NCBI GenBank assembly: GCA_019116245.1
Contig: DXCC01000027.1
Coordinates: 1 to 58,378 of the forward strand
DNA length: 58,378 nt
Direction of reading: 5' to 3'
Source: Candidatus Tidjanibacter faecipullorum
GTDB lineage: Bacteria; Bacteroidota; Bacteroidia; Bacteroidales; Rikenellaceae
A program made the translations under genes and the position numbers. Shown here piece by piece: positions 37,662 through 46,731 of the stretch (the first letter of the stretch is position 1; each line of letters begins with the position of its first letter). The notes beneath the pieces were generated by a model. That model did no database searches and was not told the DNA's origin. It saw nothing but the letters and a program-made list of their open reading frames with translations.

Positions 37662-37690
37662 CGCTGCCGGACGATCCGGCAGCGTTTTTT
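37662..37690 (+). terminator. Terminator of the ABC exporter gene
   Basis: A 10-bp stem (37662-37671 and 37675-37684), 3-nt loop and six T. Confidence 0.94.
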
Positions 37691-38043
37691 CATGCCGCAC
37701 CTTTCGATCGGCCCCGCCAAGCCACGCGCCGCCAACCCCGCACACCGCTTTCCTGTTGACCAAACGTCTGCCCTGCCCATCCGTCCCCTGACGCCTCCAC
37801 GATTGCAACCCCGGCTGTTCCCGTTATCCGTTTCAAACGCCGCACAACAGCGCTTCTTCGCCAAGCCACATACCCCGACATCGCGACCCGCATGCCCTAC
37901 ACCCGATGCAATCGGATCCGGTGAGACGGTCCCTCCGACTACTTGTCCGGCCGGGGCGACCCGCTCCACGCCACAGCCCGGCTCCACCATCGTTCTGCAA
38001 ACAGCCGCCCGCGAAACAGCCGCCGCACTGGACAAGAAAAACA
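37691..38043. other. Intergenic stretch, C-rich, no gene seen
   Basis: About 350 bp between two terminators. The plus strand is rich in C and poor in G. Open frames cross it only because stop codons are rare in such sequence, and none gives a recognisable protein or start. No promoter consensus, tRNA or clear repeat is seen. Confidence 0.6.
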
Positions 38044-38077
38044 GGCGGGGCGGAACCTTTTCCGGTTCCGCCCCGCC
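38044..38077 (-). terminator. Terminator of korAB
   Basis: A 14-bp perfect GC-rich stem (38044-38057 and 38064-38077) followed by a T-rich stretch on the minus strand, 25 bp after the korB stop. Confidence 0.93.
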
Positions 38078-38102
38078 AATCATTTCGGTTTCGCAAAGGG
38101 GA

Positions 38103-39131
38103 TTACTCCACCATCCACGTTTCACCGCTGTTGAGCAGATCATCCACGCATTTGATCTTGCTGGATGCCTTCACCTCCTCAACCTGACGGGCTACTTCAC
38201 GCTCATACGTCGGAGCCTCCACGTCACGGATGATACCCAGGGCAACCGGGAAGTCCGGATATTTCATGCCGGCCAGCATCACGTGGATCATGGTGTCCTT
38301 CTCGTGGGCATCATGCGTCAGAATATCGTCGAGCGTTACGCCGTTCTCGCCAACGGTCACAACCTTCAGCTTCATGTTGTCGAGCATCAGACCCTTGTCG
38401 TGGTTCTTGCCGAAGAGCATCTTCTCGCCGTGGTGCAGCGTGATCGTATGCTCGGCACGGGTCTCCTTGTCACCGGCGAAGGCCTTGTGCGTACCGTTGT
38501 TGAAGATCATACAGTTGGTCAGCACCTCGATAACCGACATGCCGTCGTGTTTGGAAGCGGCCTCCATGCACTCCGACGTGAGGTTAACTTCGGCATCCAC
38601 CGAACGGGCAAAGAACGTGCCGTGGGCGCCGATTACCAGTTCGCCCGGGTTGAACGGACGCTCAACGGTACCGTAGGGCGACGTTTTGGTGATCTTGCCC
38701 AGCTTGGAGGTCGGCGAATACTGACCTTTCGTCAGACCGTAGATCTCGTTGTTGAAAAGCACGAGGTTCAGGTCGACGTTACGACGGATCGAGTGGATGA
38801 AGTGGTTACCGCCGATAGCCAGCGCATCGCCGTCACCCGTCATCACGAACACGCTCAGGTTGGGATTGGCCACCTTCAGACCGGTAGCGATCGCATTGGC
38901 GCGGCCGTGGATGCCGTGGAAACCGAACGTGCTGACATAGTACGGGAAACGGGACGAACAGCCGATACCCGACACCACGACGAACCGCGAATGGTCCACA
39001 CCCGCATGAGCGGCAATCGAAGGCATTGCTTTCTGGATGGCGCTCAACACGGCATAGTCACCGCAACCGGGGCACCATTTTACTTCCTGGTCGCTTTTGA
39101 AATCGGCGACGGTATATTTAAGTTCGCTCAT
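38103..39131 (-). CDS. korB: 2-oxoacid:ferredoxin oxidoreductase, beta subunit
   Basis: A 342-aa thiamine diphosphate-binding subunit. The WCPGCGDYAVL start supplies cluster cysteines, and the TPP/Mg motif is GDGDALAIGGNHFIH continuing to NN. With KorA it converts a 2-oxoacid, most likely 2-oxoglutarate, and CoA to acyl-CoA, CO2 and reduced ferredoxin, or the reverse. It starts 5 bp after korA. Substrate choice between 2-oxoglutarate and other 2-oxoacids rests on family resemblance only. Confidence 0.93.
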   Translation of the reverse strand: MSELKYTVADFKSDQEVKWCPGCGDYAVLSAIQKAMPSIAAHAGVDHSRFVVVSGIGCSSRFPYYVSTFGFHGIHGRANAIATGLKVANPNLSVFVMTGDGDALAIGGNHFIHSIRRNVDLNLVLFNNEIYGLTKGQYSPTSKLGKITKTSPYGTVERPFNPGELVIGAHGTFFARSVDAEVNLTSECMEAASKHDGMSVIEVLTNCMIFNNGTHKAFAGDKETRAEHTITLHHGEKMLFGKNHDKGLMLDNMKLKVVTVGENGVTLDDILTHDAHEKDTMIHVMLAGMKYPDFPVALGIIRDVEAPTYEREVARQVEEVKASSKIKCVDDLLNSGETWMVE

Positions 39132-39136
39132 GATGA

Positions 39137-40990
39137 TTACTTCAATAATTCATTAAACTTCTCGATGAGTTCCTCGCGGGTGAAGGGCAGGCCCTGCAGC
39201 TTGTTGCACTGCTCGTAACGGAACTCGGGGAACGACATGCGCAGGTAGTTGGCAAACTGGCCGTCGTTCAGCTCGCATACGACGATCTTCTTGAATCCGG
39301 CGAAGATCTCGCGTACACCGTGAGGCAGCGGGTTGATGTAGTTGAAGTGGCAGAGGGAAACCTTCTTGCCTGCGGCACGCATTTCGTTCACGGCCGTTTC
39401 GAGGTGACCGCGCGTACCGCCCCAGCCTACAACCAGCAGATCGCCTTCGGCATCGCCCATCACCTCCTGACGCGGGATGTAGTCGGCTACGCGGGCTACT
39501 TTCTCGGCACGCGTGCGGATCATCTTCTCGTGGTTGTGCGGGTCGTGCGATACGGAACCCTTCAGCGAGTCTTTCTCCAGACCGCCGATGCGGTGCTCCA
39601 GACCGGGCGTTCCGGGCAGTGCCCAGCGACGGGCCAGCGTCTTCTCGTCACGACGGTAAGGCATGAAGCTCGTCTCGCCCTCGGCCAGTTCGGTAACGAT
39701 CGGCGGGTGAATTTCGGGATAGTCCTTCATCGACGGAATCTTCCAGGGCTGGCTGCCGTTGGCGATGAAACCGTCGGAAAGGAGGATAACCGGCGTCATG
39801 TGCTCCATGGCGAGTTTGCCGGCCATGAAGGCATAGTGGAAACAGTCGGAGGGGGTGCTGGCTGCCAGTACGATCATCGGGCACTCGCCGTTACGGCCCC
39901 ACAGCGCCTGCATCAGGTCGCCCTGCTCCGGCTTGGTAGGAATACCCGTCGAGGGACCGCCGCGCTGAACATCCACGACAACGATCGGGAGCTCGGTCAT
40001 CACGGCCAGACCCATCGCCTCCGATTTCAACGACAGACCGGGACCCGAGGTGGTCGTCACGGCGAAGTTGCCGCCGAAGGCCGCACCGATGGTCGTACAG
40101 ATGCCGGCGATCTCATCCTCGCACTGCACCGTCTTCACGCCCAGATCCTTGCGTTTGGCCAGTTCCTCGAGAATGACCGTTGCCGGGGTGATGGGGTAGG
40201 AACCGCAGTAGAGCGGGCGTCCGCTCTTCTCGGATGCGGCGATGAAACCCCATGCGGTAGCCTGGTTACCGTTGATGCTGCGGTAGCGGCCCTTGGGCAG
40301 GTCGGCAGCCTGTACATCATAGGTATTGGCGAAAGCGTGCGTATTGTGGGCGTAGTTGTAACCGGCCTTCATGGCGAGCACGTTGGCCTCGGCCACCAGC
40401 GGATTGCGTTTGGCAAACTTGTTGTTGATATACTTTACCGGATGATCCATCGGCTTGTTGAACATGAACAGGCACATACCCAGTGCGAACATGTTCTTGC
40501 ACTTCACGATGCTCTTCGTATCCAGGTCAATATCCTTCAGCGCCTCCTTGGTCATCGTGGTGATGTCGGCCACAATGATGTTGTAGTCCTGAATGCCCAG
40601 CTCGGTGAAGGGGTCGTCGGTTTTGAAACCGGCCTTCTCGAGGCTCTTCTCCTCGAGGCTGTCACCGTCGATGATGATGGTCGCGCCTTTCTTCAGCCAG
40701 CAGCAGTTGGCCTTCAGGGCGGCAGGGTTCATGGCTACCATGACATCGCAGTAGTCACCCGGCGTCTTGACCTGGTGATCGCCGAAATGTACCTGGAAAC
40801 CCGACACACCGGCAACCGTACCCTGCGGGGCGCGGATCTCGGCCGGATAGTCCGGGAATGTAGAAATGCCGTTACCCTGCAGGGCAGCGGTGTCGGAGAA
40901 CAGCGTACCGGTGAGCTGCATGCCGTCGCCGGAGTCGCCGGAGAACCGGATGACCACGTCGTCTCTCTCCGTGATGTTTTTGTTTTCCAT
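39137..40990 (-). CDS. korA: 2-oxoacid:ferredoxin oxidoreductase, alpha subunit (gamma-alpha fusion)
   Basis: A 617-aa fusion of the gamma domain (about 1-190, beginning VIRFSGDSGDGMQLTG) and the alpha pyrimidine-binding domain (GNQATAWGFIAAS, then YPITPATVILEEL). This fused form is usual for the 2-oxoglutarate enzymes of Bacteroidota. It is the first gene of korAB, 5 bp before korB, and divergent from a CoA-transferase gene. The ferredoxin it reduces could feed other redox systems such as the Hdr-like complex, which is inference. Confidence 0.93.
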   Translation of the reverse strand: MENKNITERDDVVIRFSGDSGDGMQLTGTLFSDTAALQGNGISTFPDYPAEIRAPQGTVAGVSGFQVHFGDHQVKTPGDYCDVMVAMNPAALKANCCWLKKGATIIIDGDSLEEKSLEKAGFKTDDPFTELGIQDYNIIVADITTMTKEALKDIDLDTKSIVKCKNMFALGMCLFMFNKPMDHPVKYINNKFAKRNPLVAEANVLAMKAGYNYAHNTHAFANTYDVQAADLPKGRYRSINGNQATAWGFIAASEKSGRPLYCGSYPITPATVILEELAKRKDLGVKTVQCEDEIAGICTTIGAAFGGNFAVTTTSGPGLSLKSEAMGLAVMTELPIVVVDVQRGGPSTGIPTKPEQGDLMQALWGRNGECPMIVLAASTPSDCFHYAFMAGKLAMEHMTPVILLSDGFIANGSQPWKIPSMKDYPEIHPPIVTELAEGETSFMPYRRDEKTLARRWALPGTPGLEHRIGGLEKDSLKGSVSHDPHNHEKMIRTRAEKVARVADYIPRQEVMGDAEGDLLVVGWGGTRGHLETAVNEMRAAGKKVSLCHFNYINPLPHGVREIFAGFKKIVVCELNDGQFANYLRMSFPEFRYEQCNKLQGLPFTREELIEKFNELLK

Positions 40991-41186
40991 AATGCCTTTA
41001 AAGCAACGGGAACCTTCAGGACGCAGACAATCGGCCCCTCGGACTCCCTGGGTTTCTAACTATGTAAAATTAGTATATTATGTCAATTCGCACCATAGCC
41101 AACGGGCCGTTCTTCCGATCGGCAACCTCAAACGGTTCCCTGCGAACAAAGCGGCCCACCCTATCATTAGCATGAATATTCATCCG

Positions 41187-41194
41187 CAAATGTA
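41187..41194 (-). promoter_or_regulatory. Probable -7 box of korAB
   Basis: The minus strand reads TACATTTG, matching TAnnTTTG, about 200 bp before korA. The long leader (40991-41186) shows no recognised riboswitch. Confidence 0.45.
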
Positions 41195-41237
41195 GTGAAT
41201 ATAACCGAGAGCAACCAGCAAAATCGAAAAAAATAAT

Positions 41238-41245
41238 TATCTTTG
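41238..41245 (+). promoter_or_regulatory. -7 box of the CoA-transferase gene
   Basis: TATCTTTG, a perfect match, 76 bp before the ATG. Confidence 0.65.
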
Positions 41246-41320
41246 GACTCGACGGCTCCAGACGCGGGTTCCGCCCCGCCGCCGTCCCCCACGTCGCCGA
41301 ATACGGTAATCAGACACCAT

Positions 41321-42640
41321 ATGAACAACACCATCACTTTTACGACCCCCGAAGAAGCCGTCAAGGTCATCAAATCCGGTGATCATGTCCATCTGAGCAG
41401 CGTTGCCAGCGTGCCCCAAATCCTCGTCCGCGCCATGACTGCACGAGGTGCCGCCGGCGAACTGAAAGACGTATATATCCACCACCTGCACACCGAAGGC
41501 GCGGCCCCCTATGCCGCCCCGGAGCTGGAGGGAGCCTTCCAACTCAACTCCTTCTTTGTGGGCAGCAATGTCCGCAACGTCACCCAGCAGGGCTACGCAG
41601 GCTACATTCCCGTCTTTCTGAGCGAGACGCAACGGCTCTACCGCGACCACATCCTGCCCTGCAACGTGGCCATGATCCAGGTGTCGCCTCCCGACAAGCA
41701 CGGCTACGTATCGCTGGGTACCTCCGTGGACGCCACCCTGGCCGCCGTGGAGTGCGCCGAGACGGTCATTGCGGTCATCAACCGCCACGTACCCCGCTCG
41801 TTCGGAGACTCGTTCCTGCACCTGTCCCAGATCGACCTTTTCGTCGAGGACGACACGCCGCTGATCGAGGGCCATTTCGCCGAGCCGAACGAGATTGAAA
41901 TCGCCATCGGCAAAAACTGCGCCGCCCTGATCGAAGACGGTGCCTGCCTGCAGATGGGTATCGGCGCCATTCCCAACGCCGTGCTCTCCCAGCTCGGCGA
42001 CCACAAGAATCTGGGCGTCCACACCGAAATGTTTGCCGACGGCGTGCTGCCCCTCGTTGAGAAGGGGGTCATCAACGGCGCAAACAAGAAGATCGACAAG
42101 GGTAAAATCGTCTCGACCTTCCTGATGGGTTCGAAAGCCGTCTATGACTTCATCGACGACAACCCCGGTGTGCTGATGAAGGATGTGGGCTACACGAACG
42201 ACCCGTTCATCATTGCCCAGAACCCGAAGGTGACTGCCATCAACTCGGCGCTCCAGATCGACCTCACGGGCCAGATCTGCGCCGACTCGCTGGGCACCCG
42301 CTTCTATTCGGGCGTCGGCGGTCAGGTGGACTTCGTGTACGGAGCCTCCCGTTCGGAGGGCGGCATCGCCATCATCGCCATGCCCTCCATGACGAACAAG
42401 GGCATCAGCAAGATCGCCCCGATCCTCACCCCCGGAGCCGGCGTCGTAACGACACGCGCCCATGCCCACTGGGTGGTAACCGAACACGGTGCCGTCAATC
42501 TCTACGGCAAAACGCTGCAGGAGCGCGCCCTCGCGCTGATCAGCATCGCCGATCCCTCCTGCCAGGAGGAGCTCGACCGCGCCGCCTTCGAGCGCTTCGG
42601 CCCGCACCATCAGTACATCAAGGCCAGCTGCGGCATGTAA
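41321..42640 (+). CDS. Acetyl-CoA hydrolase/transferase family protein
   Basis: A 439-aa class I CoA-transferase. The catalytic glutamate E236 lies in LGVHTEMFADG, and the C-terminal half has the GVGGQVDFVYGA oxyanion motif. These enzymes move CoA between acetate and acids such as succinate, propionate, butyrate or 4-hydroxybutyrate. The particular acid is not readable. ATG at 41321 is preferred; the upstream frame is low-complexity. It is divergent from korAB, which suggests a role in fermentative acyl-CoA turnover. Confidence 0.9.
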   Translation: MNNTITFTTPEEAVKVIKSGDHVHLSSVASVPQILVRAMTARGAAGELKDVYIHHLHTEGAAPYAAPELEGAFQLNSFFVGSNVRNVTQQGYAGYIPVFLSETQRLYRDHILPCNVAMIQVSPPDKHGYVSLGTSVDATLAAVECAETVIAVINRHVPRSFGDSFLHLSQIDLFVEDDTPLIEGHFAEPNEIEIAIGKNCAALIEDGACLQMGIGAIPNAVLSQLGDHKNLGVHTEMFADGVLPLVEKGVINGANKKIDKGKIVSTFLMGSKAVYDFIDDNPGVLMKDVGYTNDPFIIAQNPKVTAINSALQIDLTGQICADSLGTRFYSGVGGQVDFVYGASRSEGGIAIIAMPSMTNKGISKIAPILTPGAGVVTTRAHAHWVVTEHGAVNLYGKTLQERALALISIADPSCQEELDRAAFERFGPHHQYIKASCGM

Positions 42641-42663
42641 CCGCCGCCGCGGGACAAATAAAA

Positions 42664-42702
42664 AACAACGGAGAGGCGTCTTGAGGACACCTCTCCGTTG
42701 TT
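42664..42702 (+). terminator. Terminator of the CoA-transferase gene
   Basis: A 13-bp stem (42664-42676 and 42690-42702) ending in TTGTT, 23 bp after the stop. Confidence 0.88.
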
Positions 42703-42845
42703 CGTTTCCGAGACGGCCCGGCCAAGGTCCGTTCCGGCTCCGACCCGATCCCAAACTCCGCCCATGCACATCCATCGCCCCGAGGTCGCCTCCACTTTCT
42801 GTACGTCCCAAAAGGTTCCGCAGCGCGCCATTCCAAACAAATCGC

Positions 42846-42853
42846 TATATTTG
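42846..42853 (+). promoter_or_regulatory. -7 box of lspA
   Basis: TATATTTG, a perfect match, 55 bp before the ATG at 42908. Confidence 0.62.
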
Positions 42854-42907
42854 TAGGTTCCCACAGCGGGCCTATCAGAGACAACACCATATTTTACACG
42901 AATACTC

Positions 42908-43525
42908 ATGATCCGCAACCTCTCGACCGATAACAAAGTGACGATCTTCATCGTCCTGCTCCTGCTCGTCGACCAGATCGTCAAGTTCATCGTCAAACTC
43001 AACATGGCGCTCTACGAGAGCATTCCCGTCTTCGGTCACTGGTTCCAGATCGACTTCGTGGAGAACCCGGGCGCAGCCTTCGGCATGCAGCTCGGCGGCG
43101 AATGGGGCAAACTCCTCCTCAGCCTGATCCGCATTGCCGCCATCGTCCTGATCGCCTGGTACACCCACCGGCTGATCCACCGCTCGGCCCCCAAGGGCGT
43201 GATCGTCGGCTTTGCGCTGATTCTGGCCGGCGCCATCGGCAACATGATCGACAGCGCCTTCTACGGACTGATCTTTTCCGAATCGACTCCTCATGCCGTC
43301 GCCACGCTCTTCCCCGAGGGAGGCGGCTACACCTCGTTCCTGCACGGCAAGGTGGTGGACATGCTCTACTTCCCGATCATCGAATCGACCTGGCCCGACT
43401 GGATGCCGTGGGTCGGCGGCCGCGACTTCATTTTCTTCAGTCCGGTCTTCAACATCGCCGACAGCTACATCACCGTAGCCGTTCTCTATCTGATCTTTTT
43501 CAAACACAAATATTTCATGAACTGA
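42908..43525 (+). CDS. lspA: Lipoprotein signal peptidase (signal peptidase II)
   Basis: A 205-aa membrane aspartyl protease that removes signal peptides from prolipoproteins. The catalytic aspartates are D115 in GNMIDSAFYG and D185 in FNIADSYIT, and VENPGAAFG is the conserved strand. At 205 aa it is longer than E. coli LspA (164 aa) because of an insertion of about 40 residues between the two aspartates, common in Bacteroidota. It would process the five lipoproteins in this window. DUF2147 follows 46 bp later. Confidence 0.96.
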   Translation: MIRNLSTDNKVTIFIVLLLLVDQIVKFIVKLNMALYESIPVFGHWFQIDFVENPGAAFGMQLGGEWGKLLLSLIRIAAIVLIAWYTHRLIHRSAPKGVIVGFALILAGAIGNMIDSAFYGLIFSESTPHAVATLFPEGGGYTSFLHGKVVDMLYFPIIESTWPDWMPWVGGRDFIFFSPVFNIADSYITVAVLYLIFFKHKYFMN

Positions 43526-43571
43526 TCCGCCGGACGGCCCGCCGTACCGCGGATACGGAAAATCCGATACC

Positions 43572-44030
43572 ATGAAACGCATCTTTCTCCTGTCGTTCCT
43601 GCTGCTCTGCGGCTGTTTCGGCCTCCGCGCCGCCAATCCGGCGGGCGACCGCATCCTCGGCGTATACGAGGTGATCGGCGAAACGACCCATGAACGCTCC
43701 AAAGTACGCATCTACGCCAACGGCGACACCTACGAGGCCCGCATCATCTGGCTCGAACACCCCAACGACGCCAACGGCAAACGCCGCCTCGACACCCACA
43801 ATCCGGATCCCGCCCTGCGCACCAAACCCGCCGACCAGATCGTGCTGATCCGCGGTCTGCGCTACGATGCCAAAGAAGGACAATGGAACGGCGGCACCAT
43901 CTACGACCCCGTGAGCGGAAAGACCTACGACATGCTGGCCGAGTTCGAGCAGCCGGACGTGCTGCACGTCCGCGGTTATGTCGGCCGCCCCGTTTTCGGC
44001 AAAAGCTTCTCCTGGAAGAAACTCGAATAA
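43572..44030 (+). CDS. DUF2147 domain secreted protein
   Basis: A 152-aa protein with a signal peptide (hydrophobic stretch to about residue 20) and a DUF2147 domain (residues 28-150), recognised by the GVYEVIGETTHERSKVRIY start and the NGGTIYDPVSGKTYD strand. The domain is beta-rich and its function is not established. It is probably co-transcribed with lspA and ends at its own hairpin before ogt. Confidence 0.86.
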   Translation: MKRIFLLSFLLLCGCFGLRAANPAGDRILGVYEVIGETTHERSKVRIYANGDTYEARIIWLEHPNDANGKRRLDTHNPDPALRTKPADQIVLIRGLRYDAKEGQWNGGTIYDPVSGKTYDMLAEFEQPDVLHVRGYVGRPVFGKSFSWKKLE

Positions 44031-44049
44031 CCGTTCCAACCTCCACACG

Positions 44050-44083
44050 CACCTCCGCTCCCTCGGGCGGAGGTGTTGCTTTT
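44050..44083 (+). terminator. Terminator after DUF2147
   Basis: A 9-bp stem (44050-44058 and 44067-44075) followed by TTGCTTTT, lying within 45 bp of the ogt start. Confidence 0.75.
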
Positions 44084-44091
44084 GGTTGCCC

Positions 44092-44622
44092 ATGATCTAC
44101 CTGACCACATACCCCACCCCGGTCGGTCGCGTCACCCTGGCCGGCGACGGAAACCGGTTGACCGGCCTCTGGTTCGAGGGGCAGCGCCACTTTGCCTCCC
44201 CCCTCCCGGACCCTGTTGCATACGGCGAACTGCCGCTGTTCGACGACGTCCGGCGGTGGCTGACGGTCTATTTCGCCGGTCACCGGCCCGACTTCATGCC
44301 TCCCGTCGGTCCAACGGGCACTCCGTTCCGCAGGGCCGTCTGGAAGCTGCTCGGCCGCATTCCCTACGGAACGGTCGTCTCCTACGGCCAACTGGCCGAG
44401 GCGCTGACCCGCACGACGGGTACCCGCGTATCGCCCCGCGCGGTAGGCAACGCCGTGGGCCACAACCCCGTCAGTCTGCTGATTCCCTGTCACCGGGTTG
44501 TCGGTTCCGACGGTTCACTGACCGGCTATGCGGGCGGCCTGCCGCTCAAGGCCCGCCTGCTGGCCCTCGAAGGGGTCACCTCCACCCTGCCGCCCGCGGA
44601 GGCTCCCTTCCTGTTCGACTGA
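44092..44622 (+). CDS. ogt: Methylated-DNA-protein cysteine methyltransferase
   Basis: A 176-aa suicide repair protein that removes methyl from O6-methylguanine. The active-site C133 is in IPCHRVVG, the helix-turn-helix contains the arginine finger (SPRAVGNAVGHNP), and PYGTVVSYGQLA precedes it. ATG at 44092 is fixed by the family N-terminus. It follows the DUF2147 terminator, so it is either read through or served by a weak promoter that I do not see. Confidence 0.94.
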   Translation: MIYLTTYPTPVGRVTLAGDGNRLTGLWFEGQRHFASPLPDPVAYGELPLFDDVRRWLTVYFAGHRPDFMPPVGPTGTPFRRAVWKLLGRIPYGTVVSYGQLAEALTRTTGTRVSPRAVGNAVGHNPVSLLIPCHRVVGSDGSLTGYAGGLPLKARLLALEGVTSTLPPAEAPFLFD

Positions 44623-44708
44623 CCGGCATACACCGCTGACGTCCCCTGCCACCTGTCTGCCACCACCCGCAAGGACCGCGACCCCGCCCGTTAGCATGAA
44701 GAAACAAA

Positions 44709-44740
44709 GAGGGGGAGGAACCGATCGGTTCCTCCCCCTC
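44709..44740 (-). terminator. Terminator of the coiled-coil protein gene
   Basis: A 32-bp perfect palindrome with a T-rich stretch on the minus strand, 20 bp after the stop at 44761. Confidence 0.88.
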
Positions 44741-44760
44741 GTGTCACGTACGGAGTACGC

Positions 44761-45657
44761 CTATTTCAGATAGGCCTCCGTCGAACCGATCATGTAGCCG
44801 TCCATATAAACCTCTACCTGATAGGTACCGCTGGTGATGCCCGAGCCGTTGTAGTAGAGACCTACCTCCAGATCCTTGTTCTGGTAGTCGATCTCACGCA
44901 CGGCCGAATAGGTCAACTTGTCCCCCTCGTAGTCGAAGAGCGAGGAGATGTCGCCGGCCAGCACATAACCGTCCGGGCCCGTGATGCGTACATAGACGTT
45001 ACGCTCGCCGGGGGTAGCCAGATCGTTGGAGGTCAGTACGAAATCAACCCGCAGACGCACGGCGCGCGAAGCCCGCGGAACCACCCGGTCGTTGGTATTG
45101 AGGGCAGACAGCACAATGTCGCGTGCACGTACGATGGCACCCATTTTCACCTTGTTGGTCAGTTCGCTGGCGCGCTCCTCGGCCGCATTGGCACGCACGC
45201 GCTCGTCGCTGATCTGCTGGCGGAAGGCAACGTTCTCCTGAGCCAGACTGCGGTTGAGCTGGTTCAGCGAGTCGATCTGTTTCACATAGTGGCGCATGAT
45301 GTCACGCATCGTGCCCAGCTCCTTCTCGTACTTGCGGATCTTGGCGCGGCTCCAGTTGCGCTCCTTCTGGAGCTGCTCCATGAGCGAGTCGGCGCGCTGA
45401 CGCTCCAGATTGAGGTTGTAGGTGATCGAGTCGTTGTCCACCTTGATGTTGTCCAGATCGACGATCAGGTTATTGATATTCTCTTCCAGCACCGCCTTCT
45501 CGGCACGCGCCTCTTTCTTCAGGCTGTTCACCTGGAGGAAATACAGCGTCGCGATCGCTGCCAGCACAACCACCAGCAGGATGATCACGATCTTGTATCC
45601 TTTCATCGATTTTGCGGCCTGATCGGGCATGTTGTCCGAATTGTAATTCTCTGCCAT
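44761..45657 (-). CDS. Membrane-anchored coiled-coil protein
   Basis: A 298-aa protein with one membrane helix at about 22-42 and a short cytoplasmic N-terminus rich in Asn and Asp. A coiled coil of about 120 residues follows (about 45-170), with repeated Glu, Leu and Arg. The C-terminal domain (about 190-298) is beta-rich (VRLRVDFVLTSNDLATPGER, GTYQVEVYMDGYMIGS). I do not recognise a named family. Similar proteins occur in Bacteroidota. It may act as an envelope spacer. Single-gene unit. Confidence 0.83.
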   Translation of the reverse strand: MAENYNSDNMPDQAAKSMKGYKIVIILLVVVLAAIATLYFLQVNSLKKEARAEKAVLEENINNLIVDLDNIKVDNDSITYNLNLERQRADSLMEQLQKERNWSRAKIRKYEKELGTMRDIMRHYVKQIDSLNQLNRSLAQENVAFRQQISDERVRANAAEERASELTNKVKMGAIVRARDIVLSALNTNDRVVPRASRAVRLRVDFVLTSNDLATPGERNVYVRITGPDGYVLAGDISSLFDYEGDKLTYSAVREIDYQNKDLEVGLYYNGSGITSGTYQVEVYMDGYMIGSTEAYLK

Positions 45658-45720
45658 AAACGAAAAAAGTTTTAAGTGTTAATACGGTCTCGTTTTTTCA
45701 GGCTAAACGTAGCACTATAG

Positions 45721-45728
45721 CAAATATA
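45721..45728 (-). promoter_or_regulatory. -7 box of the coiled-coil protein gene
   Basis: The minus strand reads TATATTTG, 64 bp before the start. Confidence 0.62.
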
Positions 45729-45814
45729 GCCATTTTACCCCGAAAACCAAACTACGCCCCGACAATCTGTACGCCGAGACCGTTTTTCGGCCGCTCCGAA
45801 GCCCGGCAAGGGCA

Positions 45815-46636
45815 TCAAAAGGCCCTGTGACGGTACTTCAACCCGTCGTAGGCCACCAGCCGCGCCCGCACGCTGCCCACCCGCAGGGGCGACTCGAGCA
45901 GCACGGGAATCTTGTTGGCGTCGTCCGAGATCCAAACGAAAAATTCGCTGCCGTCCTCGAAACTGTCGGCATCGTCGTTAATCAGCTGGCAGGAGAACTT
46001 CAGCGTCTGCACCTTGCCCAGCCCCTTGACCCGCACCGTCTCGCGTCCGTAATAGGTGTACTGCACGTAGCGCACCTTGTCTTTCAGCAGCAGAGCCAGC
46101 GTCCTCACCTCTCCGGGGCGGTAGGCATCCAGATCATGGGAACGGAGATTGTAGAAGAGCGACACGCCATCCATCGCCGCCCCCTCCAGCGCCACCGTCG
46201 CCTCGAGCGGCGTCCGCCGCTTGGCGTGATTGCGGTAGCTGTTGCGGGCCACATCCTTCGCCCAGTCGTAGCGGAACTCGCTGGAGAAACGGTAGTCCCC
46301 CTCCAGCAGTTCGGCCCGGGCCCGCAGCGGACGCAGATCCTCCGCCCGCAGCCAGCTGTAATACCGGTCGTCCAATTCATAGAACCAGCGGAAGACCCCC
46401 TTGACCGTGGCCCGGGCGTCGATCCGCAGCGTGGGCTGCCCCTCCGTCACATCCTCCGTCACGGAGAGCACGACATCGCCCATATCCGTATTGGGCCACA
46501 TGGCGGCCCGGTAGCTGACCGTATAGAGCAACTCCTCGCCCGCCGCAAACGGCACGGCATCACCGCCCCGCGCCAAGGCCGGGACAGCCGTCAGCAACAT
46601 GCCGCACAGCCAGACAAGACCGTACCATTTTTTCAT
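45815..46636 (-). CDS. DUF3108 secreted protein
   Basis: A 273-aa protein with a signal peptide (to about residue 23, ending ALA-RG) and a DUF3108 domain. The ATG at 46636 is taken because the first codon at 46642 is GTG. The domain begins with the FAAGEELLYTVSYRAAMWPN pattern and ends with VARLVAYDGLKY-type strands. Its function is unknown. It follows recG by 95 bp on the same strand. Confidence 0.84.
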   Translation of the reverse strand: MKKWYGLVWLCGMLLTAVPALARGGDAVPFAAGEELLYTVSYRAAMWPNTDMGDVVLSVTEDVTEGQPTLRIDARATVKGVFRWFYELDDRYYSWLRAEDLRPLRARAELLEGDYRFSSEFRYDWAKDVARNSYRNHAKRRTPLEATVALEGAAMDGVSLFYNLRSHDLDAYRPGEVRTLALLLKDKVRYVQYTYYGRETVRVKGLGKVQTLKFSCQLINDDADSFEDGSEFFVWISDDANKIPVLLESPLRVGSVRARLVAYDGLKYRHRAF

Positions 46637-46731
46637 CTTCACTCGCTCCGTTATCCGTTGCGCCGCTCCGGAGGAACGGCACGCTGTTTTCCATACAAAC
46701 GTTTCACGCCGGCGGGAACGTACCCACCCGC

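Noticed and set aside
37692-39218. Long plus-strand open frame of 508 codons
   Set aside because: Most of it is the antisense of korB, and the first part is low-complexity C-rich spacer. No family pattern is seen.
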